Of a stretch of 64,000 nucleotides of DNA, positions 26,914 through 34,645 are shown piece after piece. Both the position numbers and the translations under genes were made by a program. Under the pieces are notes generated by a model. That model was not told the origin of the DNA and did not search any database. It saw nothing but the letters and a program-made list of their open reading frames with translations. Numbering within the stretch: the first letter of the stretch is position 1; every line of letters begins with the position of its first letter. The stretch comes from Massilia sp. Leaf139 (GTDB taxonomy: Bacteria; Pseudomonadota; Gammaproteobacteria; Burkholderiales; Burkholderiaceae_D): positions 372,863 to 436,862 of the forward strand of contig NZ_LMOJ01000012.1 in assembly GCF_001424165.1 (NCBI RefSeq), written 5' to 3'.

Positions 26914-28133
26914 TGCATCCCGCTGATTCCCTAAAGCGACGCATCGTTGTTGCCTTCGTTCTGTTTGGACTAGTTGCCTCGGCCTTCTTCGCAATCATCG
27001 CAGCGATTGCGGTGGAGGGCATCGAGGTACAACTGGTTGATAAGCGTCTGGAAGCAACCGTGGCCTGGGCCGCGCCGCGGCACGCCGCGGGCTTGGACGT
27101 CGACATGCCTGCTGGTCTACGTTTTCACCGCAACGAGGCGATCCCAGCCCCCCTACGCGGTTTGTCCGTGGGAGTACATAAAGTCGACGTCGGCGCTACT
27201 CGCCTACATGTGCTAGCTGGGCAGGATTCTCGAGGCCAATGGGTGCTGGTCGACCATGAAAGCGATTACGACAAGATCGAGCTCGTAGTGTATTCGATGT
27301 TTGCTGCGGTGTTCGTCGGCTTCCTTTTGCTGGCCTCTCTCCTCGGGGGGTTTCTGGGTACGCGCGTGGTTACGCCGATTAGTGAGCTGGCACAGTCTGT
27401 TCGCAACGACAACGTACCTCCCACGCTCAGCGGACGCAAGGATGAGCTCGGCGTGCTCGCTCGCGCGCTCGAAGCGCATACCGCGGAACTGCGCACCTTC
27501 CTCGACCGAGAACGTTACTTTACTGGCGACGTCAGCCACGAGTTGCGCAGCCCGCTTACAGTGATTATGGGCGCTGCGGAGATTCTGATACAGGAAAGCG
27601 CACCGGCTATTCGCGGCCCAGCCGAGCGTATCTATCGTGCAGCGCACGAAGCTGCAGAATCCGTCACTGTACTTCTGCTTCTAGCACGTGCTCCTGCCCT
27701 GAGCACGCTACCGCCGGTCGACATCCACGCTGTGGCAGAAGACGAAGTCGAAAAATACCGTGTTCTTGTTGCCTCTAAACCAATTACCCTAAGCTTTCTA
27801 GACGGCCCCCCGTTAACGGTTCGCGCCCCGCGCGAACTATGCGCCGCGGCCATTGGTAACCTGGTGCGCAACGCCTGCCAATATACTGATCATGGCAAGG
27901 TAGTGGTGCATCTGCTGGAGGGGCAGGTCGTTGTCGAGGATACCGGACCTGGCTTGCCCCCAGCAGTGGTCGCTACCTTGGGCAGCGGCGGCGCGCCGTC
28001 AAGTGGATCGGGTGGTACGGGGCTCGGTCTTGCGCTAGCCCGACGCATCTGTGATTTTTTGGGAGCCGGCTTTACCTATGAACCGCGCCCCGGTGGCGGC
28101 AGCCGCTTCATCTTGAGCTTCCCGGCCGTGTAG
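26913..28133 (+). CDS. Sensor histidine kinase
   Basis: 406 residues. Helices at about 8-34 and 124-148 bracket a short (~90 residue) periplasmic sensor; a HAMP-like linker (RVVTPISELAQSV) leads to the dimerisation box with H209 (SHELRSPLTVI) and an ATPase domain with NLVRNACQYT (N), VEDTGPGL (G1) and GTGLGLALA (G2). Partner of the regulator whose stop overlaps its start. The sensor resembles ColS/PmrB-size sensors of metals or cationic peptides; the signal is not deducible. Confidence 0.92.
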   Translation: MHPADSLKRRIVVAFVLFGLVASAFFAIIAAIAVEGIEVQLVDKRLEATVAWAAPRHAAGLDVDMPAGLRFHRNEAIPAPLRGLSVGVHKVDVGATRLHVLAGQDSRGQWVLVDHESDYDKIELVVYSMFAAVFVGFLLLASLLGGFLGTRVVTPISELAQSVRNDNVPPTLSGRKDELGVLARALEAHTAELRTFLDRERYFTGDVSHELRSPLTVIMGAAEILIQESAPAIRGPAERIYRAAHEAAESVTVLLLLARAPALSTLPPVDIHAVAEDEVEKYRVLVASKPITLSFLDGPPLTVRAPRELCAAAIGNLVRNACQYTDHGKVVVHLLEGQVVVEDTGPGLPPAVVATLGSGGAPSSGSGGTGLGLALARRICDFLGAGFTYEPRPGGGSRFILSFPAV

Positions 28134-28141
28134 TCCATGCT

Positions 28142-28163
28142 ATTCACACGAACTTAACTGCCT
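28142..28163 (+). promoter_or_regulatory. Candidate regulator site before eptA
   Basis: ATTCAC-N5-CTTAAC followed by TGCCT. One half-site is exact and the other degenerate, in the 11-base phase of the triple repeat at 23979. It lies 82 bases before the eptA start, a distance like the 83 bases seen for the LTA-synthase-like gene. Confidence 0.4.
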
Positions 28164-28245
28164 CTTGATCTGTTGCTCACGCGGTACGTTGTATCTTTGA
28201 ATGGTATCGCAGCCATTTCGGTTGCGCGCCTGAAGTGATACCAAA

Positions 28246-29883
28246 GTGCAAAAATTCCCGACTCGGCGCATCAGCGCTAACCTGCTTGTCTTTTCCGTTG
28301 CTCTTTTACTGACCATATTTGCTAATCTAAACTTCTGGTCAGATTTCATCCGTGCCATTGGCGGTCTCTCACTAACGCGGGTACCGCTGCTAGCAGGCAG
28401 CTTTGCGATCGTCCTGCTGTTGTTCTATGCCTCCCTCATTCCCTTCAGCTTCCGCTTCGTTGCCAAGCCGGTCCTGATTGCCCTCATCCTGACCGCCTCG
28501 GCCTCGGCGTGGTTCATCAATGAATATGGGGTAGTAATCGACAAAGCCATCATTCAAAGCATTTTCGAGACCGACCTACATGAAGCCACAGAGCTGCTGA
28601 ACTGGCGCCTGGTTGCTTTCATTGCCCTCACGGGCGGGTTGCCGTCGCTGTATGTGGCTCGCGCTGCCGTTAGCTTTCCTGCTGGCGCCCGCGGCATGCT
28701 GCAGCGCGCCGGGATAGTCGCGGCTGCGTTGGCAGGCGCCACGCTGCTGACAGTCCTGCTGTTCAAGACTCTGGCACCGACCGTTCGCGAACACCGCGAA
28801 CTGCGCTACCTGCTCACGCCAACCAATGCGGTGCAGGCCCTAAATGGCTACCTGCGCAATCGCTGGCGCACTTCCATACCGTTGCAACCCATCGGCTACG
28901 ACGCGGTCAGAGGCAATCGCTGGGCAGGTCAGGAGCGCCGCACGGTAACGGTGATCGTAGTCGGAGAGACTGCACGCGCCGCCAACTTCTCGCTCAACGG
29001 CTATGCCCGCGACACCAATCCGCGCCTGGTGCGCGAGGATGGCCTCATCAACTTTACGCAAGTCCGATCCTGTGGCACGGCGACCGCTGTATCGGTGCCC
29101 TGTGTGTTCTCGGCAATGGGACGCGAACAGTACGATGACAGCGTCGCCGCGCATCAGGAAGGACTGCTGGACGTACTCAAGCACGCCGGATTCCGCGTCC
29201 ATTGGCGCGACAACAATTCTGGCTGCAAAGGCGTGTGCGACCGCGTCGAATTCGACGACGTCTCGAATTCGAGCGCGAGCAAGGGGCATTGTTCCGGCGA
29301 TGAATGCTACGACCTGGAGTTACTGGATGGCCTGCCTGAGCTGATCCGCGCTTCCACGAAAGACCTCGTCATCGTGCTGCACCAGAAAGGCAGCCACGGT
29401 CCAGCCTATTCCCGGCGCTATCCGGCTGGCTTCGGCCAGTTCGGCCCGGTTTGCGAAAGTAGCGAATTCGAATCCTGCAGCCGCGGCTCAATCACCGCGG
29501 CGTACGATAATACAATCCTCTACACCGACACCTTTCTTGCCGAAACCATCGATTTACTGCGCAAAACCGCGTTGGAAGCAAATGTCGATACCTCAATGCT
29601 GTACTTCTCGGATCATGGCGAGTCATTAGGCGAGAGAAACATGTACCTCCACGGTGCGCCCTACATGTTGGCCCCCGAAGAGCAGAGCCACGTGCCGATG
29701 ATGCTGTGGATGTCGGAAGGCTTCAGCCAGCGCTTCCACATAGACCGCACTTGCCTGCAGGCGCGTCGCGACCAGGCGCTCTCACACGACAATGTGTTCC
29801 ACTCGGTGCTCGGCATGCTCAACGTCGAAACCGCCGTGTTGAACCCAAAACTGGATCTGTTCAATGCCTGCGTACGCAGTTAG
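28246..29883 (+). CDS. eptA: Phosphoethanolamine-lipid A transferase (EptA/MCR family)
   Basis: 545 residues from a GTG start (MQKFPTRRIS). Five N-terminal helices (to ~175), then the periplasmic alkaline-phosphatase-fold domain: VIVVGETARAANFSLNGYAR with metal Glu 241, SCGTATAVSVPC with nucleophile Thr 280, HQKGSHGPAY and YFSDHGESLGE with metal ligands, and paired cysteines (NSGCKGVCD, HCSGDECYD, FESC) for the usual disulfides. It adds phosphoethanolamine to lipid A, lowering its charge and giving resistance to cationic peptides. Located after its likely two-component regulator. Confidence 0.93.
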   Translation: MQKFPTRRISANLLVFSVALLLTIFANLNFWSDFIRAIGGLSLTRVPLLAGSFAIVLLLFYASLIPFSFRFVAKPVLIALILTASASAWFINEYGVVIDKAIIQSIFETDLHEATELLNWRLVAFIALTGGLPSLYVARAAVSFPAGARGMLQRAGIVAAALAGATLLTVLLFKTLAPTVREHRELRYLLTPTNAVQALNGYLRNRWRTSIPLQPIGYDAVRGNRWAGQERRTVTVIVVGETARAANFSLNGYARDTNPRLVREDGLINFTQVRSCGTATAVSVPCVFSAMGREQYDDSVAAHQEGLLDVLKHAGFRVHWRDNNSGCKGVCDRVEFDDVSNSSASKGHCSGDECYDLELLDGLPELIRASTKDLVIVLHQKGSHGPAYSRRYPAGFGQFGPVCESSEFESCSRGSITAAYDNTILYTDTFLAETIDLLRKTALEANVDTSMLYFSDHGESLGERNMYLHGAPYMLAPEEQSHVPMMLWMSEGFSQRFHIDRTCLQARRDQALSHDNVFHSVLGMLNVETAVLNPKLDLFNACVRS

Positions 29884-30727
29884 CACCCCAACTCATACGA
29901 AAAGCGAGTGCGAATCCGCAGAAACCAGTGAAGTTGTGTCGGCTGAAGGACGCCCCCAATTCATCCCACGTCTCATGTCTGCACAGGCCTGCGTGCGACT
30001 TGGTGCTACGCTCGCAGTGGCAGCACCGCTCATCTATGTGCTGGGACGATTTACAGACGTCGACCTAATGCTGGCTGACCTTCTATTCGACCGCGGCGCC
30101 AAAACTTTCCCCTGGCGCGAAGCTTGACTGACAACGACTTTTGGCCACAGCATTGTCAAGTCGGTTCTGCTTGTGCTCGCAGTCTTGGTTCTCACAGTAA
30201 CTGTCGCCAACTCTGTCTGGCCGCAAACAGCTCTGGCCAAACCGTTAAATCGGCTGCGGCTACATGTAATTGCATGATCCGCCGTACTGGTACCGATAGC
30301 GATTAGTCTACTGAAACAGGCGAGTGATGCGCATTGTCCCTGGGATCTAGCGCATTACGGTGGCACTGAACCATATGTCAGATTGTTCGAAGCATTACCA
30401 CCTGGCGTTCTGCCTAGTCACTGTTTGCCGGCAGGACACGCGTCAAGCGCGCTGTGGCTGGTATCGTTAGTGACGTTGTCCTTGCCTGGACCGGCAGGAC
30501 GGTCGTCTCTCATATGGGGCCTCGCGCTGGCGCCGGGGCTGGTGTTGGGATGGATGCAGCAGATGCGCGGCGCACACTTTCTGACCCATACCCTATGGTC
30601 GGCTTGGATCGCCTGCGCTATCGTGCTCGCCCTGGTCACGCTGCTACAGGCACGAGACACACGGCGCTCGCTTAGCAATAGTGCGGGCAACTCCGTTTCA
30701 AACAGCGCTCGCAATAAGGTACGGTAA
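29864..30727 (+). pseudogene. PAP2-family lipid phosphatase, broken by two in-frame TGA codons
   Basis: A single reading frame from ATG 29864 (overlapping the eptA end by 20 bases) to TAA 30727 reads as one PAP2 membrane phosphatase: RFTDVDLMLADLLFD, then TTTFGHSIVKSVLL, VPIAISLLKQASDAHCPWDL, PSHCLPAGHAS and RGAHFLTHTLWSAW (the K...P, PxGH and R...H motifs). TGA stops interrupt it at 30125-30127, where the family has Trp, and at 30275-30277. No frameshift is present. Intact homologues beside eptA dephosphorylate lipids such as undecaprenyl diphosphate. As written, only a 87-residue fragment could be made. Confidence 0.8.
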
Positions 30728-30759
30728 CGTCAAACAAGCGGCGGCTTCGGGGCTTCCCC

Positions 30760-30787
30760 ATGTCTGCTCTTGGCCGCTAGCGGTCAG
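30760..30787. repeat. Palindromic repeat R3 (family 1), single
   Basis: Arms TGTCTGC / GCGGTCA around TCTTGGCCGCTA. Its last bases supply the TGA stop (30784-30786) of the DUF3841 gene. Confidence 0.75.
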
Positions 30788-31452
30788 ATCGTACTGCGTG
30801 CGCCTGGCAATGGCAACGTGCAACGTTTTTGCAAGCCTCCGAACGCTACAGCTTCGGTCACATGCTCTGCATAGAGACTCCAAAACGTTGCTTGAACTGC
30901 TTGCTCGGCTCGTGAACGCTTGAACAACCGGCGACACGCAGCCAGGTCGAAAATCGTGTGCCAAGACCGCTGAACTTCGGCATGCAACGCATGATTTTTT
31001 AAGGGCACTTCGCTGTACAACGGAAAACCGGCAGCTTTGCAATGGCGTTCGAAGCGGTCGCTCACGCGTCGTGCTGCAAGGTGGAAATAGTTGAGCGGGT
31101 AGTGCCAAGCCTCATAGTCGTGTAGTAGCACGTCGTTGTCTGGCACGTCGAGCGTTAGCAATACCTGTGGCTCGTCAAGCCGACAATTCTTATACGCACT
31201 GTGTCGTAGATCTGGTTTGGGCTTCTTTTCACCCATGTATCGATACCATGCCCAAATCGGATAAATCGAAGGCGCCGGACGGCGCAGGCCTCGCTCCATC
31301 ATCTCATTGCAAAGCCAGTCGTAGGCCAATTTAATTGCAGGCGCATCCGAGCATATCCATTCTTCCGGATCTTTCCACGGCTCAGACAAGAAAATACCTG
31401 AGCGGCAGAGCGTGTCATAGATCGAGAGGGGCTGAACAGTGTATAGACGCAT
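30784..31452 (-). CDS. DUF3841 protein
   Basis: 222 residues from MRLYTVQPLSIYDTL; the frame is open to 31500, but the upstream part reads into repeat R4. YPIWAWYRYMGEKKPKPDLR and DNDVLLHDYEAWHYPLN are DUF3841 landmarks. Biochemical function of the family is unknown; members are small soluble proteins scattered in accessory DNA. The stop codon lies inside repeat R3, and R4 lies just upstream, so the gene forms a complete repeat-bounded module. Confidence 0.75.
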   Translation of the reverse strand: MRLYTVQPLSIYDTLCRSGIFLSEPWKDPEEWICSDAPAIKLAYDWLCNEMMERGLRRPAPSIYPIWAWYRYMGEKKPKPDLRHSAYKNCRLDEPQVLLTLDVPDNDVLLHDYEAWHYPLNYFHLAARRVSDRFERHCKAAGFPLYSEVPLKNHALHAEVQRSWHTIFDLAACRRLFKRSRAEQAVQATFWSLYAEHVTEAVAFGGLQKRCTLPLPGARSTI

Positions 31453-31473
31453 GAGTGGAAAGCCGGTTTGAGT

Positions 31474-31534
31474 TGTCAGCTTCTGGCCGGTTGCAAACAT
31501 ATTGCATCGTTCGCTAACGACCCGAAGCAGTCAT
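31474..31534. repeat. Palindromic repeat R4 (family 1), inverted doublet
   Basis: Forward copy (TGTCAGCTTCTGGCCGGTTG...) then inverted copy (GTTCGCTAACGACCC...GCAGTCA). It aligns over its full length with R7. Its right end supplies the TGA stop (31531-31533) of the DUF6624 gene. Confidence 0.8.
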
Positions 31535-32223
31535 TGAATTTTCCGCTCGATTGCAGAATTTGCACAATCAGGGGGGATAAACCGCCGGCGCCCTTCGGCC
31601 TCATATTCCTCAAGACTTTGCAGGCCAATAGCCAAACGTCGACGATTTACCAGCTGTCGATCGTCAACCGGCTTTATTACCAAATGACAGCGATCCGTTT
31701 GCGAAACCTGAGTTCCGTATTCTTGTGGACGACCCTCATTGGCAGCGATGCGGTCAGCAAGATAGGCAAGATCTCGCGCCGCCGCGATACCGGCTTTAAC
31801 AGAGACTTCGAGAAGTCCTTTTGCGAAGCGTTGGAATGCAATGTCGCTATCCGCATGCTGAGCCAACAACCACGCACTATGGCTGTCTTTGCTTGTTTTG
31901 GGCCAGCCGCAGGCCGTAACGATTTGTTTGAGCTGCGTAAGATTCTCACTATCGACAGTGCGCCATCGCTGTTGTAAGTCATCTCTCTGGGCAGCAGTCG
32001 TTTTGGCGTCTTGCTCAAGCAAGTTCCAATCTTGCCGGATTTGTTGATCCGCACGGGCCAACTCGTTAAGATGGGCGCCAATACTCGTACAGTCGGTTTG
32101 CTGAGCCACTGCGTAACATCCTTTTACTATCATTAGGGTGACGACCGCTACCACCCCTTTGGAGATATTCGATCTACCTGTTCGGGACAATTGCTTAGCG
32201 CAACAGTAAAGCGGTTTCCTCAT
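31531..32223 (-). CDS. DUF6624 exported protein
   Basis: 230 residues. A hydrophobic N-terminal segment (about 23-41, VVAVVTLMIVKG...AVAQ) looks like a signal peptide. CGWPKTSKDSHSAWLLAQHADSD, RDLAYLADRIAANEGRPQEYGTQV and the preceding DQQIRQDW are the DUF6624 hallmarks. The fold function is unknown. Its first 29 bases overlap the end of RND-like gene B, so the two are coupled. The stop codon is in repeat R4. Confidence 0.75.
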   Translation of the reverse strand: MRKPLYCCAKQLSRTGRSNISKGVVAVVTLMIVKGCYAVAQQTDCTSIGAHLNELARADQQIRQDWNLLEQDAKTTAAQRDDLQQRWRTVDSENLTQLKQIVTACGWPKTSKDSHSAWLLAQHADSDIAFQRFAKGLLEVSVKAGIAAARDLAYLADRIAANEGRPQEYGTQVSQTDRCHLVIKPVDDRQLVNRRRLAIGLQSLEEYEAEGRRRFIPPDCANSAIERKIQ

Positions 32224-32593
32224 CTATGCGCGGTTGCCCAATTTGTACAGAAACAGAAGTTGGCTCGACGTCCTTACTTATCTCTAACTGCGCAATTTCG
32301 CTTAAGACCGCTAGTAAGTCTTTGCTGGTCGCCCCGCCTTCGAAATGAATCTCAAGATTCATAGCAACGCCTCTAAAAATGCCAGTCGTAACAGATGCCA
32401 TACTGACGACTCGCGAAAGCCCACGCAGAGTTCGTTCGATCGGAGTCGTTAGAGCATTTTCCACACGTCCAGCAGACCTTTCGCTAACAACATACTGGAC
32501 AAGAATCACGAGTCCCGGCCGTTCAGTAGCGACAGCAATTCCTCCAGTTGCAAGAATTGCACTAGCTAGGGCAAATTTTCGTCTAGACAGCAA
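32195..32593 (-). CDS. Small RND-porter-subdomain-like exported protein, copy B
   Basis: 132 residues from TTG 32593 (AGAGG 6 bases upstream). SRRKFALASAILATGGIAVA is a twin-arginine-type signal; the body (LVILVQYVVSERSAGRVENA, PIERTLRGLSRVVSMAS, EIHFEGGATSKDLLAVLSEIA) is clearly paralogous to copy A at 23263. It resembles the beta-alpha-beta porter segment of RND pumps, where an ordered IEqAL-GL-gV helix precedes an F-x-x-G-x-D segment, but no transmembrane part is present. Downstream partner is DUF6624 here and a tiny membrane protein in copy A. Confidence 0.6.
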   Translation of the reverse strand: MLSRRKFALASAILATGGIAVATERPGLVILVQYVVSERSAGRVENALTTPIERTLRGLSRVVSMASVTTGIFRGVAMNLEIHFEGGATSKDLLAVLSEIAQLEISKDVEPTSVSVQIGQPRIDEETALLLR

Positions 32594-32719
32594 GGCTACC
32601 TCTTTTTTGTGCTGCGGAACACGTACGCTCCTAACCGATTGCAGACGCTAATGAAGCGATAAGTCTACCCTAACTGTTGCCAAAGGGGAAAGTGTTGGCA
32701 GCTCGCCCCGACGAGCTCG

Positions 32720-32748
32720 ACGTCCGCTTACGACCCAAAGCAGACATG
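32720..32748. repeat. Palindromic repeat R6 (family 1), inverted orientation
   Basis: CGTCCGCTTACGACCC...GCAGACA, same orientation as the right halves of R2, R4 and R7. A decayed half-copy (ACCGATTGCAGACGCTA) lies about 80 bases to the left, 32634-32650, so this may be the remnant of a split doublet. Confidence 0.75.
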
Positions 32749-32761
32749 GCCGAATCAGTCA

Positions 32762-33124
32762 TCAAGTGCTCGTCAGGAGCCCTGATTTACCCCGGAAGAT
32801 GACTTCCAGTGTTTCACGAATTGAGCCCACGTCCTGACTTTCAGGATGGAACTCGGTAGCGTATTCCGAGTAACCATCGAGTGCGCGCGCTAAATCATGG
32901 TTCACCCTGACGAGAATGCCAGTTGGCGAAAGTATTACGCCAAGACCGCCGCTCGTCTGGCTGCGCTGGTCCGAGGCCATCACTTCAATAACATCAGAGT
33001 TGACCCCGCGAGATAGCGAAAACCAGTAAGCAGTTTCGGCATCACGTATCCAAACATGAGCCATGCGGTCGTACTCCTCATCATCTGGTGAGGCAAAAAC
33101 AACTCCGCACAATAGCTTCTTCAT
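32762..33124 (-). CDS. Small protein of unknown function (cassette-like)
   Basis: 120 residues from MKKLLCGVVFASPDDEEYDR. The longer open frame to 33277 is encoded by repeat R7 and is rejected. AHVWIRDAETAYWFSLSRG and GGLGVILSPTGILVRVNHD suggest a compact alpha/beta protein; no signal, helix or metal motif. Size and context recall immunity- or antitoxin-like accessory proteins, but there is no direct evidence. Bordered by R6 (14 bases past the stop) and R7 (14 bases before the start). Confidence 0.5.
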   Translation of the reverse strand: MKKLLCGVVFASPDDEEYDRMAHVWIRDAETAYWFSLSRGVNSDVIEVMASDQRSQTSGGLGVILSPTGILVRVNHDLARALDGYSEYATEFHPESQDVGSIRETLEVIFRGKSGLLTST

Positions 33125-33137
33125 TCTGACTCCATCC

Positions 33138-33200
33138 AATGTCCGATCTTGGCCGGTTGCAGACGTATTGTAGCGTCCGCTTACGACCCAAAGCAGCCGT
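33138..33200. repeat. Palindromic repeat R7 (family 1), inverted doublet
   Basis: Forward copy (TGTCCGATCTTGGCCGGTTGC...) and inverted copy (GTCCGCTTACGACCCAAAGCAG) about 8 bases apart; the pair could fold as a ~60-base cruciform. Best-preserved doublet with R4. Confidence 0.85.
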
Positions 33201-33264
33201 TCATCAAGAAGGCATCGTTGATGTAAGTGGCATTTATCTCCGGCCGTACAGCTGTTCGTACTAT

Positions 33265-33648
33265 TCAACTCTTGCAATAAGCGATCTTTTTCCCTTCGAC
33301 AACGCGGCTTATGTAGTTGCCTTTGCAGACGGGACAGGATTTCTGAACATGTCTCAACAGATGAACTTCACAGTAACTCGTGCAACTTGATGGAGGATAC
33401 GTCGATTCCGTGATCGTTACAGAGTCTGCTTGCGCAAAACTGGGCAATTTCATACGGAGCATAGCGACGTCATCCCAGCCACAGCCCACAAAGATTTGCA
33501 TGTAGGCATCTGACTTGGACGCTTTACTAGCGACCTTATAGGCCTCCACGAGACTTATAGAAAAAAGGTGTGCAGTCCACGCGGCCGCTTCTTTTTGAGC
33601 AGTTGGATCGATTCGGCAGCAAACATCGAAATCAATTGGACCTTCCAC
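33265..33648 (-). CDS. Small Cys-rich protein of unknown function (cassette-like)
   Basis: 127 residues from GTG 33648 (MEGPIDFDVCCRID) with GGGGG 5-8 bases upstream. Seven or more Cys, concentrated in the C-terminal third: SSCTSYCEVH, SCPVCKGNYI and a final YCKS, which could hold zinc. The rest is ordinary alpha/beta-like sequence (VEAYKVASKASKSDAYMQIFVGCGWDD). No family recognised. Flanked by R7 and R8. Confidence 0.5.
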   Translation of the reverse strand: MEGPIDFDVCCRIDPTAQKEAAAWTAHLFSISLVEAYKVASKASKSDAYMQIFVGCGWDDVAMLRMKLPSFAQADSVTITESTYPPSSCTSYCEVHLLRHVQKSCPVCKGNYISRVVEGKKIAYCKS

Positions 33649-33672
33649 CTTACCCCCTAATTTGTATCAAAC

Positions 33673-33703
33673 AACGTCCGCTTTTGGCCGATAACGGACA
33701 TTC
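33673..33703. repeat. Palindromic repeat R8 (family 1), single
   Basis: The most symmetrical copy: GTCCGC-TTTTGGCCGATA-ACGGAC. It marks the right border of the array; GC-rich core genes resume within 200 bases. Confidence 0.85.
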
Positions 33704-33865
33704 AAAACGGCCCAGTTTACGGCACAGTTACCATCATGACACGCATCCATAATGCTTGCCTGCCAGCACCGAACAGCTCCCATTGCACGCCTATGCTATC
33801 GTCGTGTTCCAATTCTGATAACGCATCGCGCCGTGGCGCCGATGGCCTATTTCGAAGGACAAAGC

Positions 33866-34627
33866 ATGAACCGTTTCAATGAAAAAGTCGTACTGGTGAC
33901 CGGCGCCGCGTCCGGCATCGGCCTGGCATGCGCCCGCCGCTTTCTCGATGAAGGCGCACGCGTCGTCATGCTCGATATCGACGAAACCAAGCTGAAGAAA
34001 GCGGCCGTCGAATTGCCGCAGGATCGGATCGCCGTCCTGGCCGGCGATACGGCCGACAAAGCGAGTGCGAAAACCGCCGTCAAGACGGCTGTCGATCGCT
34101 TCGGCGGCCTGCACATCCTGATCAACAACGCCGGCATGGCGACCGAGGGCGACATCACGCAGACGAGCGAGGAAGATTTCGAACGCGTCATGGCGGTGAA
34201 TGTCGGCGGTTACTTCCACATGGCCAAGGCGGCGATGCCCGAACTCGTCAAAACCCGCGGCTCGATCGTGATGACCTCCTCCGTCTCGGGCCTGGGCGGC
34301 GACTGGAACCTGTTCGCCTATAACACCTCGAAAGGCGCCGTCAGCAACATGGTGCGCGCGATGGCGATGGATGCCGCAAAGGACGGGGTACGCGTGAATG
34401 CCGTCAATCCGAGCTTCACGGACACCGGCATGACGCAAGACATGATGAGCGATCCGGAACTGGTTGCGAAGTTCAAGGAGCGCATGCCGCTCGGCGCGCC
34501 CGAGGATGCGGAGGGCGTCGCCGCCGCGATGGCCTTCCTCGCGAGCGAGGACGCGCGCCTCATCACCGGCGTCAACCTGCCGGTCGATGCCGGGCTGCTG
34601 GCCTCGAACGGACAGCCGCCGCAATAA
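33866..34627 (+). CDS. Short-chain dehydrogenase/reductase (SDR)
   Basis: 253 residues from MNRFNEKVVLVTG (AAGGA upstream; the frame is open earlier without a ribosome site). Classical SDR: TGAASGIG cofactor loop (12-19), acidic D37 after beta-2 suggesting NAD(H), NNAG (87-90), catalytic S139-Y152-K156 and the C-terminal TGVNLPVDAG. It oxidises or reduces a hydroxyl/keto substrate that cannot be named. First gene of a plus-strand run with the TMEM175-type, glycosyltransferase and hydrolase genes. Confidence 0.92.
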   Translation: MNRFNEKVVLVTGAASGIGLACARRFLDEGARVVMLDIDETKLKKAAVELPQDRIAVLAGDTADKASAKTAVKTAVDRFGGLHILINNAGMATEGDITQTSEEDFERVMAVNVGGYFHMAKAAMPELVKTRGSIVMTSSVSGLGGDWNLFAYNTSKGAVSNMVRAMAMDAAKDGVRVNAVNPSFTDTGMTQDMMSDPELVAKFKERMPLGAPEDAEGVAAAMAFLASEDARLITGVNLPVDAGLLASNGQPPQ

Positions 34628-34645
34628 GCGACGCAAGGGGCGCGC

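Larger units (their letters stand above)
30760..33703. other. Cassette-like array of small minus-strand genes and palindromic repeats
   Basis: Four consecutive modules, each one or two short minus-strand genes bordered on both sides by family-1 repeats: R3-[DUF3841]-R4-[DUF6624 + RND-like B]-R6-[unknown]-R7-[unknown]-R8. A fifth module (R1-[RND-like A]-R2) lies at 23.3 kb. Repeats overlap or adjoin stop codons. No integrase, transposase or canonical attC was seen in the window. Confidence 0.55.

Noticed and set aside
30125..30277. Selenocysteine or programmed readthrough at the PAP2 TGA codons
   Set aside because: The first TGA replaces an expected Trp, no hairpin of SECIS type was evident after it, and there are two stops; point-mutation decay is simpler.
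31474..33200. Identification of the doublet repeats as integron attC sites
   Set aside because: No GTTRRRY or complementary RYYYAAC core at the expected ends, and no integrase gene in the window; only the layout is cassette-like.
33139..33390. Plus-strand 83-codon frame
   Set aside because: Its first half is repeat R7 and the rest is antisense to the Cys-rich cassette gene.
30760..33703. CRISPR array
   Set aside because: Repeats are unevenly spaced with genes between them, vary in sequence, are palindromic doublets, and no cas gene is present.
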